51,857 nt of DNA from an uncultured Bacteroidota bacterium. GTDB lineage: Bacteria > Bacteroidota > Bacteroidia > Chitinophagales > Chitinophagaceae. This document shows positions 1-9,297 of the stretch, one piece after another; the stretch's first letter is position 1; every line of letters starts with the position of its first letter. Location of the stretch: the NCBI GenBank assembly GCA_903927185.1, contig CAIYLW010000021.1:1-51857 (forward strand). Direction: 5' to 3'. The translations under genes were made by a program, and so were the position numbers. Below the pieces are notes generated by a model, which was not told the DNA's origin, searched no databases, and saw nothing but the letters and a program-made list of their open reading frames with translations.

Positions 1-44
1 AATCTAATTAGATACTAAATTGTATTAATATTTAACCCACTTGT

Positions 45-1184
45 ATGAATACCCAACAACTTCTATTTCAAAATGATCAGTGGATCATTAAAAACACCAG
101 TGCAAATTTTATTGCTACAAAAGCACAACTAATAATTGTTTTTGGTTCGAGGGAGCTAGCTGGTAATCAAAGTTATTTTGATATCATTAAGGCTAAGTTT
201 CCAAATGCAGATATTGTATCATCATCTACAGCAGGAGAAATCATTGGCGAAGAAGTATATGATGACACTTTAATTATAACTGCTATACATTTCGAAAAAA
301 CTAAAATTCATTGCATCAAAACTTCTGTAACTGAGCATGCAGATAGCTTTGAAACAGGCAAATACCTTTTTAATTCATTAAATAATAATGACCTTTCAGG
401 TTTATTTATTATTTCTGATGGCACCAAAATAAATGGTAGTGAAATAGTAGATGGACTAAATTTAAATAATCATAAACACTTACCAATTACCGGTGGCCTT
501 GCTGGAGATGCAGCAAGATTTAGTAAAACAGTTGTTGGATTAAATGAACATGCCTCGGAAGGGAATATTGTAGCTGTTGGTTTCTATGGTAAAGATATAA
601 AGATTGGTCATAGCTCACTGGGAGGATGGGATGAATTTGGAAAAGAACGAATCATAACTAAATCCGACAAGAATGTTTTGTATGAAATAGATGGGTCAAG
701 TGCACTTGACCTTTATAAAGAATATCTAGGACCTTATGCGGAAGAACTGCCTGGATCTGCACTTTTATTCCCATTATCTATGCGTCTTGAAAATTCAGAA
801 AGAAACCTTGTAAGAACAATTTTATCTGTAAATGAAAATGAGAAGTCAATGACATTTGCAGGAAACCTTCCAGAAGGTTCAAAGGTTCGTTTTATGAAGG
901 CTAATTTTGAAAAACTAATTAATGCATCAGCTACTGCCGCCGAAAGTTCTTTTGATAAAACAAACCATTCGCCTGATCTGGCAATATTAATAAGCTGTGT
1001 TGGAAGAAAACTTATTCTACAGGAAAGAACCGAAGATGAATTAATTGCTGCGAAGAAAATATTTGGAGATCATACCTGCATTACCGGATTCTACTCTTAT
1101 GGAGAGATTTCGCCTTTTAATCCTTTAACTAATTGTGAATTGCATAATCAAACAATGACAATTACCACTTTTTCAGAGGAATAA
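45..1184 (+). CDS. FIST-domain sensory protein
   Basis: This 379-residue soluble protein has no signal peptide or membrane segment. Its N-terminal half (about residues 25-220) has the FIST_N look, including a segment SSSTAGEI near residue 60 and a GGLAGDAARF segment near 150. Its C-terminal part (about 225-375) resembles FIST_C and ends in a stretch with CVGR and GFYSYGEISPF motifs. FIST domains are known as predicted small-ligand (possibly amino-acid) sensing modules linked to signal transduction. The next gene, 22 bp downstream on the same strand, is a cytoplasmic hybrid histidine kinase, so this protein probably supplies its input (inference). ATG at 45 is the first start. The operon could begin upstream of the window, because only 44 bases precede the gene. 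Confidence 0.85.
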   Translation: MNTQQLLFQNDQWIIKNTSANFIATKAQLIIVFGSRELAGNQSYFDIIKAKFPNADIVSSSTAGEIIGEEVYDDTLIITAIHFEKTKIHCIKTSVTEHADSFETGKYLFNSLNNNDLSGLFIISDGTKINGSEIVDGLNLNNHKHLPITGGLAGDAARFSKTVVGLNEHASEGNIVAVGFYGKDIKIGHSSLGGWDEFGKERIITKSDKNVLYEIDGSSALDLYKEYLGPYAEELPGSALLFPLSMRLENSERNLVRTILSVNENEKSMTFAGNLPEGSKVRFMKANFEKLINASATAAESSFDKTNHSPDLAILISCVGRKLILQERTEDELIAAKKIFGDHTCITGFYSYGEISPFNPLTNCELHNQTMTITTFSEE

Positions 1185-1206
1185 TGCTTATTTTTAGACC
1201 TTCAAT

Positions 1207-2724
1207 ATGGAATACCATTCAATTTTAGAAAAACAAATTCGAAAATTCTTGATAACCAATTATCAGGAAAATGAAGAATTAAAAAAATTATTGGAGGCTA
1301 TTAGTAAAAGTTACCACACTTTTGAAAGAGATAAGAAATTAGCTGACCATGCGTTTGAAATTAGTGAGAAAGAATATCAAAAAGTAAATATTGATTTGCA
1401 AGCACAGATAGATATTCGTAAATCATCTATCATTAAACTTAAAGATGCTATTCACGCACTGGATCCCACAGAAGTAAATAATAATTTTGACGAGAAAGAT
1501 GAGAACTTAATAAATATTATCAGCTTTCTTGAAGTTCAGATTAAGAAAACGAAACAATTAGAAACTGAATTAATTTCAGCAAAAGAAGCAGCAGAAAAAG
1601 CTTCAAGAGCAAAAAGTGAATTTCTCTCAATAATGAGTCATGAAATTCGGACCCCACTAAATGCAATAATTGGCACAAATAATCTTCTACATTATCAAGA
1701 TCCTTTGCCATCTCAAAAGGAGCTATTAAATGTAATGAAGATTTCTTCTGAGAATTTGCTTAGTCTTATTAACGATGTGCTTGACTATGGAAAATTAGAG
1801 GAAGGAAAAATAGTGTTAGCAGAAAGGGATATGAACTTGAAAAGATTTGTAAAAAATCTTCGTTCTGCTCATCGTCTAAGAGCAGAAGAAAAGGGCAATA
1901 ACCTTAGGCTAATGTATGATGATGATATTCCTGATTTTGTAATTGGTGATGATATTCGTTTAGGTCAGGTCTTAAATAATCTCATATCAAATGCCATAAA
2001 ATTTACCAAAAAGGGCGTTATCACGGTAGAAGTATTATTGAATAATATTTCTGACGAGTTTGTGGAGATTGATTTTGCGATTATTGACAATGGAATTGGT
2101 ATTTCAGCCGATAAACAAGAAATGATATTTGATCGTTTTACTCAAGCAAACACAAATATTACGAGAGAATATGGTGGATCAGGTCTAGGTTTAACTATCA
2201 TTAAACTGTTACTACAGCTTCAAAATAGTGATATTAATTTGAGTAGTGAAGAAGGCAAGGGATCTAAGTTTTTCTTTACCCTACGCTTCAAAAAAAGCAC
2301 TACTAGCTTACAAGATGAAAATGATAAAATTCAAAATAGCGAAATCCCTGATTTAACTAATACTCATGTTCTTTTAGTTGAAGATGTTGAATTCAATGTG
2401 ATGGTGGCAGAGAAAATGCTTCAAAATTGGAAGGCTACAGTTGATGTTGCACATAATGGTGAAATTGCTGTTGATAAAGTAAAAGAAAATAAATACGATG
2501 TCATTTTAATGGACCTTCAAATGCCCGTTATGGATGGATATACTGCTACAAAAAAAATAAGAGAATTCAATACTACAACTCCTATTATTGCTCTCACAGC
2601 TTCTATAACAATGGATATTCAGGGAAGGGCTTTTGAATTTGGAATGAACGATTGCATCACCAAGCCATTTAATCCAAATGACTTACTTTCTATTATTTTG
2701 AAATATACCAAACAGCCTTTATAA
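1207..2724 (+). CDS. Soluble hybrid histidine kinase with C-terminal receiver
   Basis: The 505-residue protein starts with a long charged helical/coiled-coil region (about 1-135). A HisKA domain follows, with the H-box SIMSHEIRTP and phospho-accepting His145. The HATPase domain (about 245-362) shows an N-box near Asn257, DNGIGI at 294-299 and GGSGLGLT at 323-330. The C-terminal receiver (about 385-500) has acidic residues VED at 391-393, phospho-acceptor Asp436 in MDLQMP and Lys486 in TKP. There is no transmembrane segment and no recognisable sensor domain, so the signal is presumably delivered by a partner. The FIST protein encoded 22 bp upstream is the obvious candidate (inference). No DNA-binding output domain is present; the receiver probably feeds a phosphorelay or interacts with another protein. 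Confidence 0.9.
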   Translation: MEYHSILEKQIRKFLITNYQENEELKKLLEAISKSYHTFERDKKLADHAFEISEKEYQKVNIDLQAQIDIRKSSIIKLKDAIHALDPTEVNNNFDEKDENLINIISFLEVQIKKTKQLETELISAKEAAEKASRAKSEFLSIMSHEIRTPLNAIIGTNNLLHYQDPLPSQKELLNVMKISSENLLSLINDVLDYGKLEEGKIVLAERDMNLKRFVKNLRSAHRLRAEEKGNNLRLMYDDDIPDFVIGDDIRLGQVLNNLISNAIKFTKKGVITVEVLLNNISDEFVEIDFAIIDNGIGISADKQEMIFDRFTQANTNITREYGGSGLGLTIIKLLLQLQNSDINLSSEEGKGSKFFFTLRFKKSTTSLQDENDKIQNSEIPDLTNTHVLLVEDVEFNVMVAEKMLQNWKATVDVAHNGEIAVDKVKENKYDVILMDLQMPVMDGYTATKKIREFNTTTPIIALTASITMDIQGRAFEFGMNDCITKPFNPNDLLSIILKYTKQPL

Positions 2725-2843
2725 TTTTTTCTATTCTTAATTACATCCTTCTTTTCTAAAAGTGCGTGAAATCCAGAGTGGAATTAATATTATGAATAAA
2801 ATGGCTAAACAATCTGTATTCATTTTTAAGTTTTAGAATATAA

Positions 2844-5012
2844 TCAAGATTCATTTGTAGTTAATGAATTTAATACCATTCTAATAGCACCATAACTAAT
2901 TGAATCTGGTAAATTATCTTTAAGTTTTCTTAAACTTAGTCTCCCAAATTTTTCAGCCGCTTTTTTAATTAGATCTTGATGCGATTGTTTTACAAATTCA
3001 TCTAAACTTAACTGCCCCTTAACTATATAATAACTCAAATGGTTTTCAATAGTAGTTGTGGAAAGCCCACGCTCCTCTGCAATTGCTTCAATGCTATACC
3101 CTTTTTCATACTGATCAAAGCTTTGTTTTTTTGTTTCAGTTTCTTTCTCTTTTACAATTCTTATTTGTTTTTTTCTTTGCGGATGTTTTAAATCCATTCT
3201 AGTAGTTAAATGGTTTTCAATACAATAATCTTGTACCATTTCTAAAAATGCAGTTCCATAATGTTCAATTTTATAGGTACCAAATCCAGAAATGTTTGGA
3301 AGATCTGAATTGATAATTGGCAGGTAAGTTGCTAAATCCAACAAGCTGCTATCACTTAAAATAATATAAGCAGGTATATTCTCTTCATGTGCAATTTTAT
3401 TACGTAGCCTTTTCAGATTTTCAAACAGCTCTTTCTCATAAGCATGTTTTTGAAAAATAATTGGCTCCTTAGTTACGATTTGCTTTGCAGGTGAATTTAA
3501 AAAAGCTTTTTCAGCCTTAAATAGCACAGATTTTGCCTTTTCGGTTAATTGAAGAACAGGATATTCGCTATTTGATTGTTGCAAATACCCTTCGTGCAAT
3601 AATTCTTTTGCATAATGATGCCATTCGTCTTTACTCAAATCTTTCCCAACTCCATATACAGTTAGCCGTTTATGTTCTGCTCGGATTTTTTCTGAATTGC
3701 TTCCACGCAACACGTCTATAATATAACCTGCGCCAAATTTTTCATTTAATCGTGCAACCGCACTTAAAAATTTTTGAGAAATTAAAGTTGCATCTTCTAA
3801 TGTTCGATGCCCTAAACAAATATCACAACTAGCACAATTATCCACAGCAGGCTCACCAAAATAATTTAGCAGATATTTTCGTCTACACCTTTTCGTTTCA
3901 CAGAATTGTACCATTTGGTCCAATTTTTTTAACAAGATTTTTGTCTGCTCTTCATTCCCTTCTACCTGTGCGAAACTTTTTAGCTTTATCACATCACCAC
4001 CTCCAAAAAATAATATAGCATCACTATTTAATCCATCCCTGCCAGCTCTTCCTGTTTCCTGATAGTAGCCTTCTATATTTTTAGGCAAATCAACATGTAT
4101 CACAAAACGCACATTACTTTTATTAATACCCATTCCAAAAGCTATGGTAGCCACCATGATTTTAATTTCATCTTTTAAAAACTGGTCTTGACGTTCATCT
4201 CTTATTTTCTTTTCTAGTCCGGCATGATAAGCAGCAGCTTGATATCCATCTTCCACAAGATCTTCTGCTAATTTTTCTGTGGCTGCACGACTCAAACAAT
4301 AAATAATACCAGAGTCATTTTTATGAGCATCTAAATAATCTGTCAATTCTTCGTAATAACCCCGCTTTGGTTTTACAGTATAAAATATATTGGGACGATT
4401 AAAACTGTTTTCAAAAACTTGAGGATTATGTAAATGTAATTGAAGCAGAATATCCTTTTTTGTTAATCCATCAGCAGTTGCTGTGAGTGCCACAATAGGA
4501 GTGTTCGGAAACGCATCTTTTAATTCGCCCAATACCCGATATTCTGGTCTGAAATCGTGCCCCCATTGACTAATACAGTGTGCTTCATCGATTGCAAAAA
4601 GAGATACAGAAATACTTTGTAAAAAATGTAAGAATTGTTTATCCTGACCTACCAGACGTTCAGGGGCAACGTAAATTAGTTTTAGTTCATTGTTCCTTAA
4701 CTGTTCAGATAATATTGCCTGTTCTGCATTGCTTTGTGTACTATTTAAAAAAGCTGCTTTAACACCACTCAGTACCAAAGCATCCACCTGATCTTTCATA
4801 AGTGCAATCAACGGACTTACCACTACAGTTACGCCGGGTAAGCATAATGCCGGCACTTGATAGCAAAGACTTTTACCCCCTCCAGTTGGCATTAAAACCA
4901 AGGCGTCTTTCCCTTGTAATATCAGATCGATGATTTCTTTTTGGTTATGCCTAAAGCTATCATAGCCAAAAATTGTCTTTAATATATGTGCAGGTGTAGC
5001 AATTGTTTGCAT
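2844..5012 (-). CDS. recQ: ATP-dependent DNA helicase RecQ
   Basis: This 722-residue superfamily 2 helicase unwinds DNA 3' to 5' in recombination and repair. Walker A is MPTGGGKS (41-48) and the Walker B/DEAH box is [10 protein letters not shown] (141-150). The helicase C domain contains the [10 protein letters not shown] motif VI near 319-328. The RQC zinc site is Cys376, Cys393, Cys396 and Cys399, followed by the winged helix. An HRDC domain lies at about 525-600. The extra C-terminal segment (about 635-700) looks like the helix-turn-helix domain found at the end of many Bacteroidota RecQ proteins ([20 protein letters not shown]). The length fits long-form RecQ. It is convergent with the hybrid kinase gene; the 119 bp between them show no clear hairpin terminator. 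Confidence 0.96.
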   Translation of the reverse strand: MQTIATPAHILKTIFGYDSFRHNQKEIIDLILQGKDALVLMPTGGGKSLCYQVPALCLPGVTVVVSPLIALMKDQVDALVLSGVKAAFLNSTQSNAEQAILSEQLRNNELKLIYVAPERLVGQDKQFLHFLQSISVSLFAIDEAHCISQWGHDFRPEYRVLGELKDAFPNTPIVALTATADGLTKKDILLQLHLHNPQVFENSFNRPNIFYTVKPKRGYYEELTDYLDAHKNDSGIIYCLSRAATEKLAEDLVEDGYQAAAYHAGLEKKIRDERQDQFLKDEIKIMVATIAFGMGINKSNVRFVIHVDLPKNIEGYYQETGRAGRDGLNSDAILFFGGGDVIKLKSFAQVEGNEEQTKILLKKLDQMVQFCETKRCRRKYLLNYFGEPAVDNCASCDICLGHRTLEDATLISQKFLSAVARLNEKFGAGYIIDVLRGSNSEKIRAEHKRLTVYGVGKDLSKDEWHHYAKELLHEGYLQQSNSEYPVLQLTEKAKSVLFKAEKAFLNSPAKQIVTKEPIIFQKHAYEKELFENLKRLRNKIAHEENIPAYIILSDSSLLDLATYLPIINSDLPNISGFGTYKIEHYGTAFLEMVQDYCIENHLTTRMDLKHPQRKKQIRIVKEKETETKKQSFDQYEKGYSIEAIAEERGLSTTTIENHLSYYIVKGQLSLDEFVKQSHQDLIKKAAEKFGRLSLRKLKDNLPDSISYGAIRMVLNSLTTNES

Positions 5013-5090
5013 AGAGCTGCAAGATAGAATGCAATAAACAAATTTTTCAACCCTTTATTATAGGGTGTATTCTTTTACAGGCATGTTTTT

Positions 5091-5327
5091 TTAGCGGTAT
5101 TGCTTTCTTAGAGGGTCCAATAAAAATTTCAAGCCATTCAAATTTATTTCATACATGGTAGCAAGTAGCATTCCCATTTTGCCTTTCGGGAATCCATTTC
5201 TTTGATGCCATTCTAAATAAAAATCAGGCAAATCGCAAATTAATCTGTCTTTATACTTCCCAAAAGGCATACGTATTGTTACCAAGTCAATCAATAATTG
5301 AGGATCTGGCATTAGTGGATCTTTCAT
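5091..5327 (-). CDS. DUF3820 family small protein
   Basis: This 78-residue protein carries the DUF3820 signature: MPFGKYKDRLICDLP, then YLEWHQRNGFPKGKMG, then a MYEINLNGL helix. The family is small and has been labelled a quorum-sensing-regulated virulence factor in some databases without a defined activity. From memory, related domains occur fused to exonucleases, which hints at a nucleic-acid link. It lies just upstream of recQ on the same strand (78-bp gap), so the two could be co-expressed; that is inference. The ATG at 5327 is taken as the start; Met6 is a possible alternative. Confidence 0.8.
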   Translation of the reverse strand: MKDPLMPDPQLLIDLVTIRMPFGKYKDRLICDLPDFYLEWHQRNGFPKGKMGMLLATMYEINLNGLKFLLDPLRKQYR

Positions 5328-5353
5328 TTTATATTCATTTAAAGAAAGGCTGA

Positions 5354-6256
5354 TTATCTTCTTCCCCCTAAATAATCTTTTTCTCCAGCCCTAATGGCTA
5401 TGGGAAGAATATTTTGTTTAGGCGGAAGCGGACAGGTAGCATAAATAGTAAATGCACATGGTGGATTGTACGCTTTATTAAAGTCGATAATAGTGTTACC
5501 CTTTTCATCTGGAAAATCAGTATAAATAAAACGTCCTGCCGGGTAGGTTTCTTTTCCACTGGTTGCGTCACCAAATAATATAAATAATTGATCGCCTTCG
5601 GATAGGGCATCTAATTGATACTCTATACCTGCAATTGTAAAAATTATTTTGCCTGGAGATTCTTGTGCATTGGTTTGGCCCAACACATTTGTGATAAGCA
5701 ATTTATTTTCTGGCTTTTTGTCAAATCTCGCCTTCAACCTCCAAGTACTATCATCCTTAAATCTCTCACAACCTTTAAATGCATTAACAATGGGTGCATG
5801 TAAATCGCGTAATCGTATGCCAATCTTATCATCTCTTTGAATAATATTCCATCTTAAATTCCCAAGCGCCAATAAAGCTGCCGATTGTTTTCCCTCTTCG
5901 TATATTAAAGCCTTTGTTATAGAACTATCTTTTATAGTAACTTTTATATCTTGTCCAGTTACCCAATACACTTGATGATTTTCAAATAAAAAATAACCAG
6001 CTTTCTTAGGCATCTCTTTATGCTTATAAACAATTTCATTTGACGCATCAGATCCAAAATTATTCTTCCCGGGTTTTAACCAATAAAGTCCTGTTAAGTT
6101 CAGCCAGCCATTAGGATCTTTTAAAGCCTTTATCCTTTTTTGTTTCCATTCAGACATATCCTCCTGAAAACTTTTTTTGGTTTGGGCAAAACAATGAGCA
6201 GATAAAACGAATGCGATTACTAAAAATAATACGCGAGTGATTTTGTTATTTTGCAT
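5354..6256 (-). CDS. Secreted DUF1684 domain protein
   Basis: The 300-residue protein begins with a signal peptide (hydrophobic core VLFLVIAFVLSAHC, cleavage near CFAQ). The rest matches the DUF1684 pattern: WKQKRIKALKDPNGWLNLTG near 38-57, a GLYWLKPGKNNFGSD stretch, and the C-terminal half with YPAGRFIYTDFP, then DFNKAYNPPCAFTIYATCP and a final LPIAIRAGEKDYLG. Family members are predicted extracytoplasmic proteins of unknown biochemical function. The conserved PPCAF motif with its cysteine is present. The gene precedes DUF3820 and recQ on the same strand with a 26-bp gap, so transcription could run through all three, although the functions do not obviously match. Confidence 0.85.
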   Translation of the reverse strand: MQNNKITRVLFLVIAFVLSAHCFAQTKKSFQEDMSEWKQKRIKALKDPNGWLNLTGLYWLKPGKNNFGSDASNEIVYKHKEMPKKAGYFLFENHQVYWVTGQDIKVTIKDSSITKALIYEEGKQSAALLALGNLRWNIIQRDDKIGIRLRDLHAPIVNAFKGCERFKDDSTWRLKARFDKKPENKLLITNVLGQTNAQESPGKIIFTIAGIEYQLDALSEGDQLFILFGDATSGKETYPAGRFIYTDFPDEKGNTIIDFNKAYNPPCAFTIYATCPLPPKQNILPIAIRAGEKDYLGGRR

Positions 6257-6328
6257 AGGATAATCTTAGAACGCAAATCTACCATATTATTAGTCAACCA
6301 AATTAGTAGATTTTAAAAAAATATTATA

Positions 6329-6493
6329 TCATCGAATGATGGTAACACTTCCACTAAGTAATTTTTTTCCTATATCAGATTTTATTATATAATAATAGGT
6401 TGCAATGGGTAATGACTGCCCTTTATATTTTCCATCCCAAGGAACTATATATCCTTTGGAATAATAAATTGGCTGACCTGATCTTGTAAATAC
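6329..6493 (-). pseudogene. In-frame T9SS C-terminal domain remnant behind an amber codon
   Basis: Directly after the TAG stop at 6494-6496 the same frame stays open for 54 sense codons to a TGA at 6329-6331. The translation resumes as VFTRSGQPIYYSKGYIVPWD and continues through GKYKGQSLPIATYYYII to a final SGSVTIIR. That is the second half of a gliding-motility-associated (type B) C-terminal domain. The first half, NVFSPNGDNINDTWVIKYLD, ends the upstream frame. A single CAG-to-TAG change would explain the break. Either the gene is a recent nonsense allele or the stop is suppressed or a sequencing error. Confidence 0.85.
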
Positions 6494-8638
6494 CTAAACA
6501 GTACAATCGGGATAAGTATCTAAATATTTAATCACCCAAGTATCATTGATATTATCACCATTAGGAGAAAATACGTTGGGTATTATTGGATTATATAAAA
6601 CCTTTACAAACACAGTATCTGTATTGCTGCAACCATTTATATCAATTACTTTCAAAACATACTGAGTATCTACTTTAGGGGTACATGCAGGAAGTAAGAT
6701 AGAAGGGTTATCAAGAAAAATTGATGGTTTCCATAAATATGTTATTTGATTCCCCATAGCTGTAGCATTCATATTTTTTGTGCCGCCTTCTAATATAAAA
6801 AAATCCGGGCCTGCATTAACTGTCGGGGATGGCCAAACAGTAATGGTTTGGTATGCAGTATCAACACAAGAGTTTGCAGCAACAAAACTATAACCAATTG
6901 TATCGTTTCCATTGCCCACTATAACAGGATCAAAAATACCTGCTGCAGTTACGCCTTTACTGAAATACATGCCAGTGCCTGCAAGGTTTCCAGTCTCTGT
7001 AGCCTGAGTAAATTGAACTGCTGCAGCATTATCACAAATTGATTGAATCGGTAAAAATTGAATTTGAGGTGCCGCTAATACAGTGACTGTTTTTGAAATA
7101 TCTTTCATACAGGAAATGCCAGAATAAGTACGATAAAGTACTTGATAATTAACAGATGCCGGTTGCGTAAATCTGTTATAACGTTTTTCATATATTTTGC
7201 CTTTATAAACAGTTTGATCTACAACTGAATCAAGTGGTGCTGCAATCTTATCCCAATAAATAGCAGATTTTGTGATCGAACCAAAATCAACCGATGAATT
7301 ATCTTGTATCAATACCGGTTGATTACTACAATTATTTGCTGCTTGTATAATTTTAAAATCAGGTACTGGATTAGCGCCGTTTACTACAAAGGCTTTTATC
7401 AAACTATCTACACAACCAGTATTAGAACTTACTTTCAAAGAAACCTGATATTTACCCTGAGCAGAATAATGGTGGGAAGGATTTTGAAGAATAGAACTAT
7501 TAGGATTTGCAATGGTACTATTCAAATCATCCCCAAAATTCCACAAATATAAAAAAGGCTTACCATTAAGATCTTTCGTATAACTACTATCAGTAAAATT
7601 TGCCAAGGCATCATCCAAACAGATGGCAGGCATACCAAAATTAACTTTAGGTCTAGGTAGAATATTTACTTCAATACTATCGCGTGAACTACAACCTGGG
7701 TTTGTTGCAAAAGCAGTGTTTACATAATACTTTGTAGTAAAAATAGTATCTGTATTATTATTTATAGTAAGTGAAGGACTAGAACTTGTTGCATCTGAAA
7801 GGCCATTTGTTGGGTCCCAAGTATACACATAATTAGGATTGGATGTTGTACCCAATATCATAGAGGTATTCGGGCAAACAGTTGTATTTAAATTTCCAGC
7901 TGTCGACGAGGGCATATCTGTATAAATAACAACATTTTGTATTGAATGGTTATCAGTACTTCCGCCGGTAGATGCAGTAAACCCAAGATAACCTGTAAAA
8001 TTAAATTGCTGAAATCCACTGATTATTAGAATTCCATTTAAATACACATCAATATTGCCTTTATCATAATTTATTTTAGCATGGCTATAATTAGCCGATC
8101 GCACAGCAGACAATGTGCCGGAGCCATTTGAAGCTGTTGGCATACCTGTATTACATTCTGCATAACCTGTACCCCATCTAATTTCAACTTTTGGCATTTC
8201 AAAAGTAGTAGTAGGTCCACAATTATTGTATGTGTCAAAACAAATCTTTAACCCATTTGCAGTGGATGGTATTCCTAAGCCAGATCCTTGTACGAAACCA
8301 GTAGGAGGCACATCTAAAAAACAAAATGCAATTCCGTCGGCCGCAGTTCCATCATAGATTCTAAAATCAAATTCTGCTACCCATTTATTACATATACCTA
8401 AATTGATGGGTTGATTATAAAATATAGCTCCGCTCTGACTTTTAGTAGCATCGCAAAGAATAATCTCGCTGAAATTGGAATTTACTATATTCCCAACTTT
8501 TGCTCTACCCTGTAAATTCCAACCGCTGGTATTGACAGGTGTTCCCATTAATTGCGCAAAAATATGGGTCTGACCAATTGCACTTTTTGAAAAAAACAAC
8601 ATCAGACAAAAAGGAATATAAGCTGTTATTTTTTTCAT
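6494..8638 (-). CDS. Secreted lectin/PKD gliding-motility-type protein, truncated by an in-frame stop
   Basis: I place the start at the ATG at 8638 because it gives a good signal peptide (MKKITAYIPFCLMLFFSKSAIGQ). An earlier in-frame ATG at 8737 would add 33 unlikely residues. The mature N-terminus resembles an L-type (legume-like) lectin fold: NQPINLGICNKWVAEFDFRI, then DGIAFCFLD, then FDTYNNCG and a WGTGYAECN stretch. PKD-like/Ig-like repeats follow, for example YLWNFGDD with a KYQVSLKVSSNTGC segment. The end is the first half of a T9SS gliding-motility C-terminal domain (NVFSPNGDNINDTWVI), cut after PDCTV by TAG. Family knowledge says this domain directs secretion across the outer membrane by T9SS. 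As annotated, the protein would lack its sorting signal. Confidence 0.85.
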   Translation of the reverse strand: MKKITAYIPFCLMLFFSKSAIGQTHIFAQLMGTPVNTSGWNLQGRAKVGNIVNSNFSEIILCDATKSQSGAIFYNQPINLGICNKWVAEFDFRIYDGTAADGIAFCFLDVPPTGFVQGSGLGIPSTANGLKICFDTYNNCGPTTTFEMPKVEIRWGTGYAECNTGMPTASNGSGTLSAVRSANYSHAKINYDKGNIDVYLNGILIISGFQQFNFTGYLGFTASTGGSTDNHSIQNVVIYTDMPSSTAGNLNTTVCPNTSMILGTTSNPNYVYTWDPTNGLSDATSSSPSLTINNNTDTIFTTKYYVNTAFATNPGCSSRDSIEVNILPRPKVNFGMPAICLDDALANFTDSSYTKDLNGKPFLYLWNFGDDLNSTIANPNSSILQNPSHHYSAQGKYQVSLKVSSNTGCVDSLIKAFVVNGANPVPDFKIIQAANNCSNQPVLIQDNSSVDFGSITKSAIYWDKIAAPLDSVVDQTVYKGKIYEKRYNRFTQPASVNYQVLYRTYSGISCMKDISKTVTVLAAPQIQFLPIQSICDNAAAVQFTQATETGNLAGTGMYFSKGVTAAGIFDPVIVGNGNDTIGYSFVAANSCVDTAYQTITVWPSPTVNAGPDFFILEGGTKNMNATAMGNQITYLWKPSIFLDNPSILLPACTPKVDTQYVLKVIDINGCSNTDTVFVKVLYNPIIPNVFSPNGDNINDTWVIKYLDTYPDCTV

Positions 8639-8768
8639 ATCTATTGGAAGGCAATTTGAAATCAACGCTAAACTACCAAAAAAATGCAGCTTAACTGCAA
8701 TATTGATAACTCCAATTGCCATTTGTGTAAATCCCATTTACAGAGTACCACACTAATAAAAAATACAT

Positions 8769-8783
8769 AATAGGAATCCTATT
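8769..8783. promoter_or_regulatory. 15-bp perfect dyad between divergent genes
   Basis: AATAGGA-A-TCCTATT is a perfect inverted repeat with 7-bp arms and a single central base. It lies in the 182-bp gap between the divergent lectin-type gene and the 158-residue gene, 37 bp upstream of the latter's ATG. The 1-nt centre cannot form an RNA hairpin loop, so a dimeric DNA-binding protein site is more likely. A weak -7-like box GATATTTG follows at 8796-8803. The regulator is unknown. Confidence 0.35.
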
Positions 8784-8820
8784 TTTTAAATCAACGATAT
8801 TTGCCTTATTTAAAGAACAA

Positions 8821-9297
8821 ATGAAAGCAGCAAGCATACAAGAAATTAAATTGGAACTGAGCGAAACAAGTCCAGCTAAACTGAAACAATTATGCCTTCA
8901 TTTAGCGAAATTTAAAAAAGAAAATAAGGAACTACTTACTTATCTCCTCTTTGAATCGCATGATGAAGCAGCTTATATTAATGAAGTTAAAGCTGGTATA
9001 GAGGAAGGATTTGCAGAATTACCAAAAGCGAACAATTATTTAAACAAGAAAACTTTACGTAAAATTCTACGCATTGCAAATAAGCATATTAAATACATGG
9101 GATCGAAACAAGGGGAAGCTTTAATTTTAATTCATTTTTGTGAATTATTAAAAAGCTCTTCCATCCCTTTTCAAAAAATTACTATTCTGAAAAATATTTA
9201 CCTACAACAAATTAAAAAAATAAATTTAGCCATCAGTAGCTTACACGAAGATCTTCAATACGATTTTCAACAGCAACTAAAAAGTTTGGCCATTTAA
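8821..9297 (+). CDS. Conserved hypothetical helical protein
   Basis: I do not recognise this 158-residue protein with confidence. It has no signal peptide or membrane segment, is rich in lysine, leucine and glutamate, and looks all-helical. Recognisable stretches are SPAKLKQLCLHLAKFKKENK near residue 18 and the basic NKKTLRKILRIANKHIKYM near 75. The overall pattern suggests a cytoplasmic helical-repeat protein. It ends exactly where the convergent nucleoid-associated protein gene ends (TAATTA at 9295-9300 provides both stop codons). Codon use looks like its neighbours. Confidence 0.7.
   Translation: MKAASIQEIKLELSETSPAKLKQLCLHLAKFKKENKELLTYLLFESHDEAAYINEVKAGIEEGFAELPKANNYLNKKTLRKILRIANKHIKYMGSKQGEALILIHFCELLKSSSIPFQKITILKNIYLQQIKKINLAISSLHEDLQYDFQQQLKSLAI

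Noticed and set aside
2725..2843. Terminator between the hybrid kinase and recQ
   Set aside because: No convincing hairpin followed by a T tract was found in this AT-rich gap.
8639..8737. Extended N-terminus of the lectin-type protein starting at an upstream ATG
   Set aside because: The 33 extra residues hide a clean signal peptide that begins at 8638; homologous secreted proteins start with the signal.
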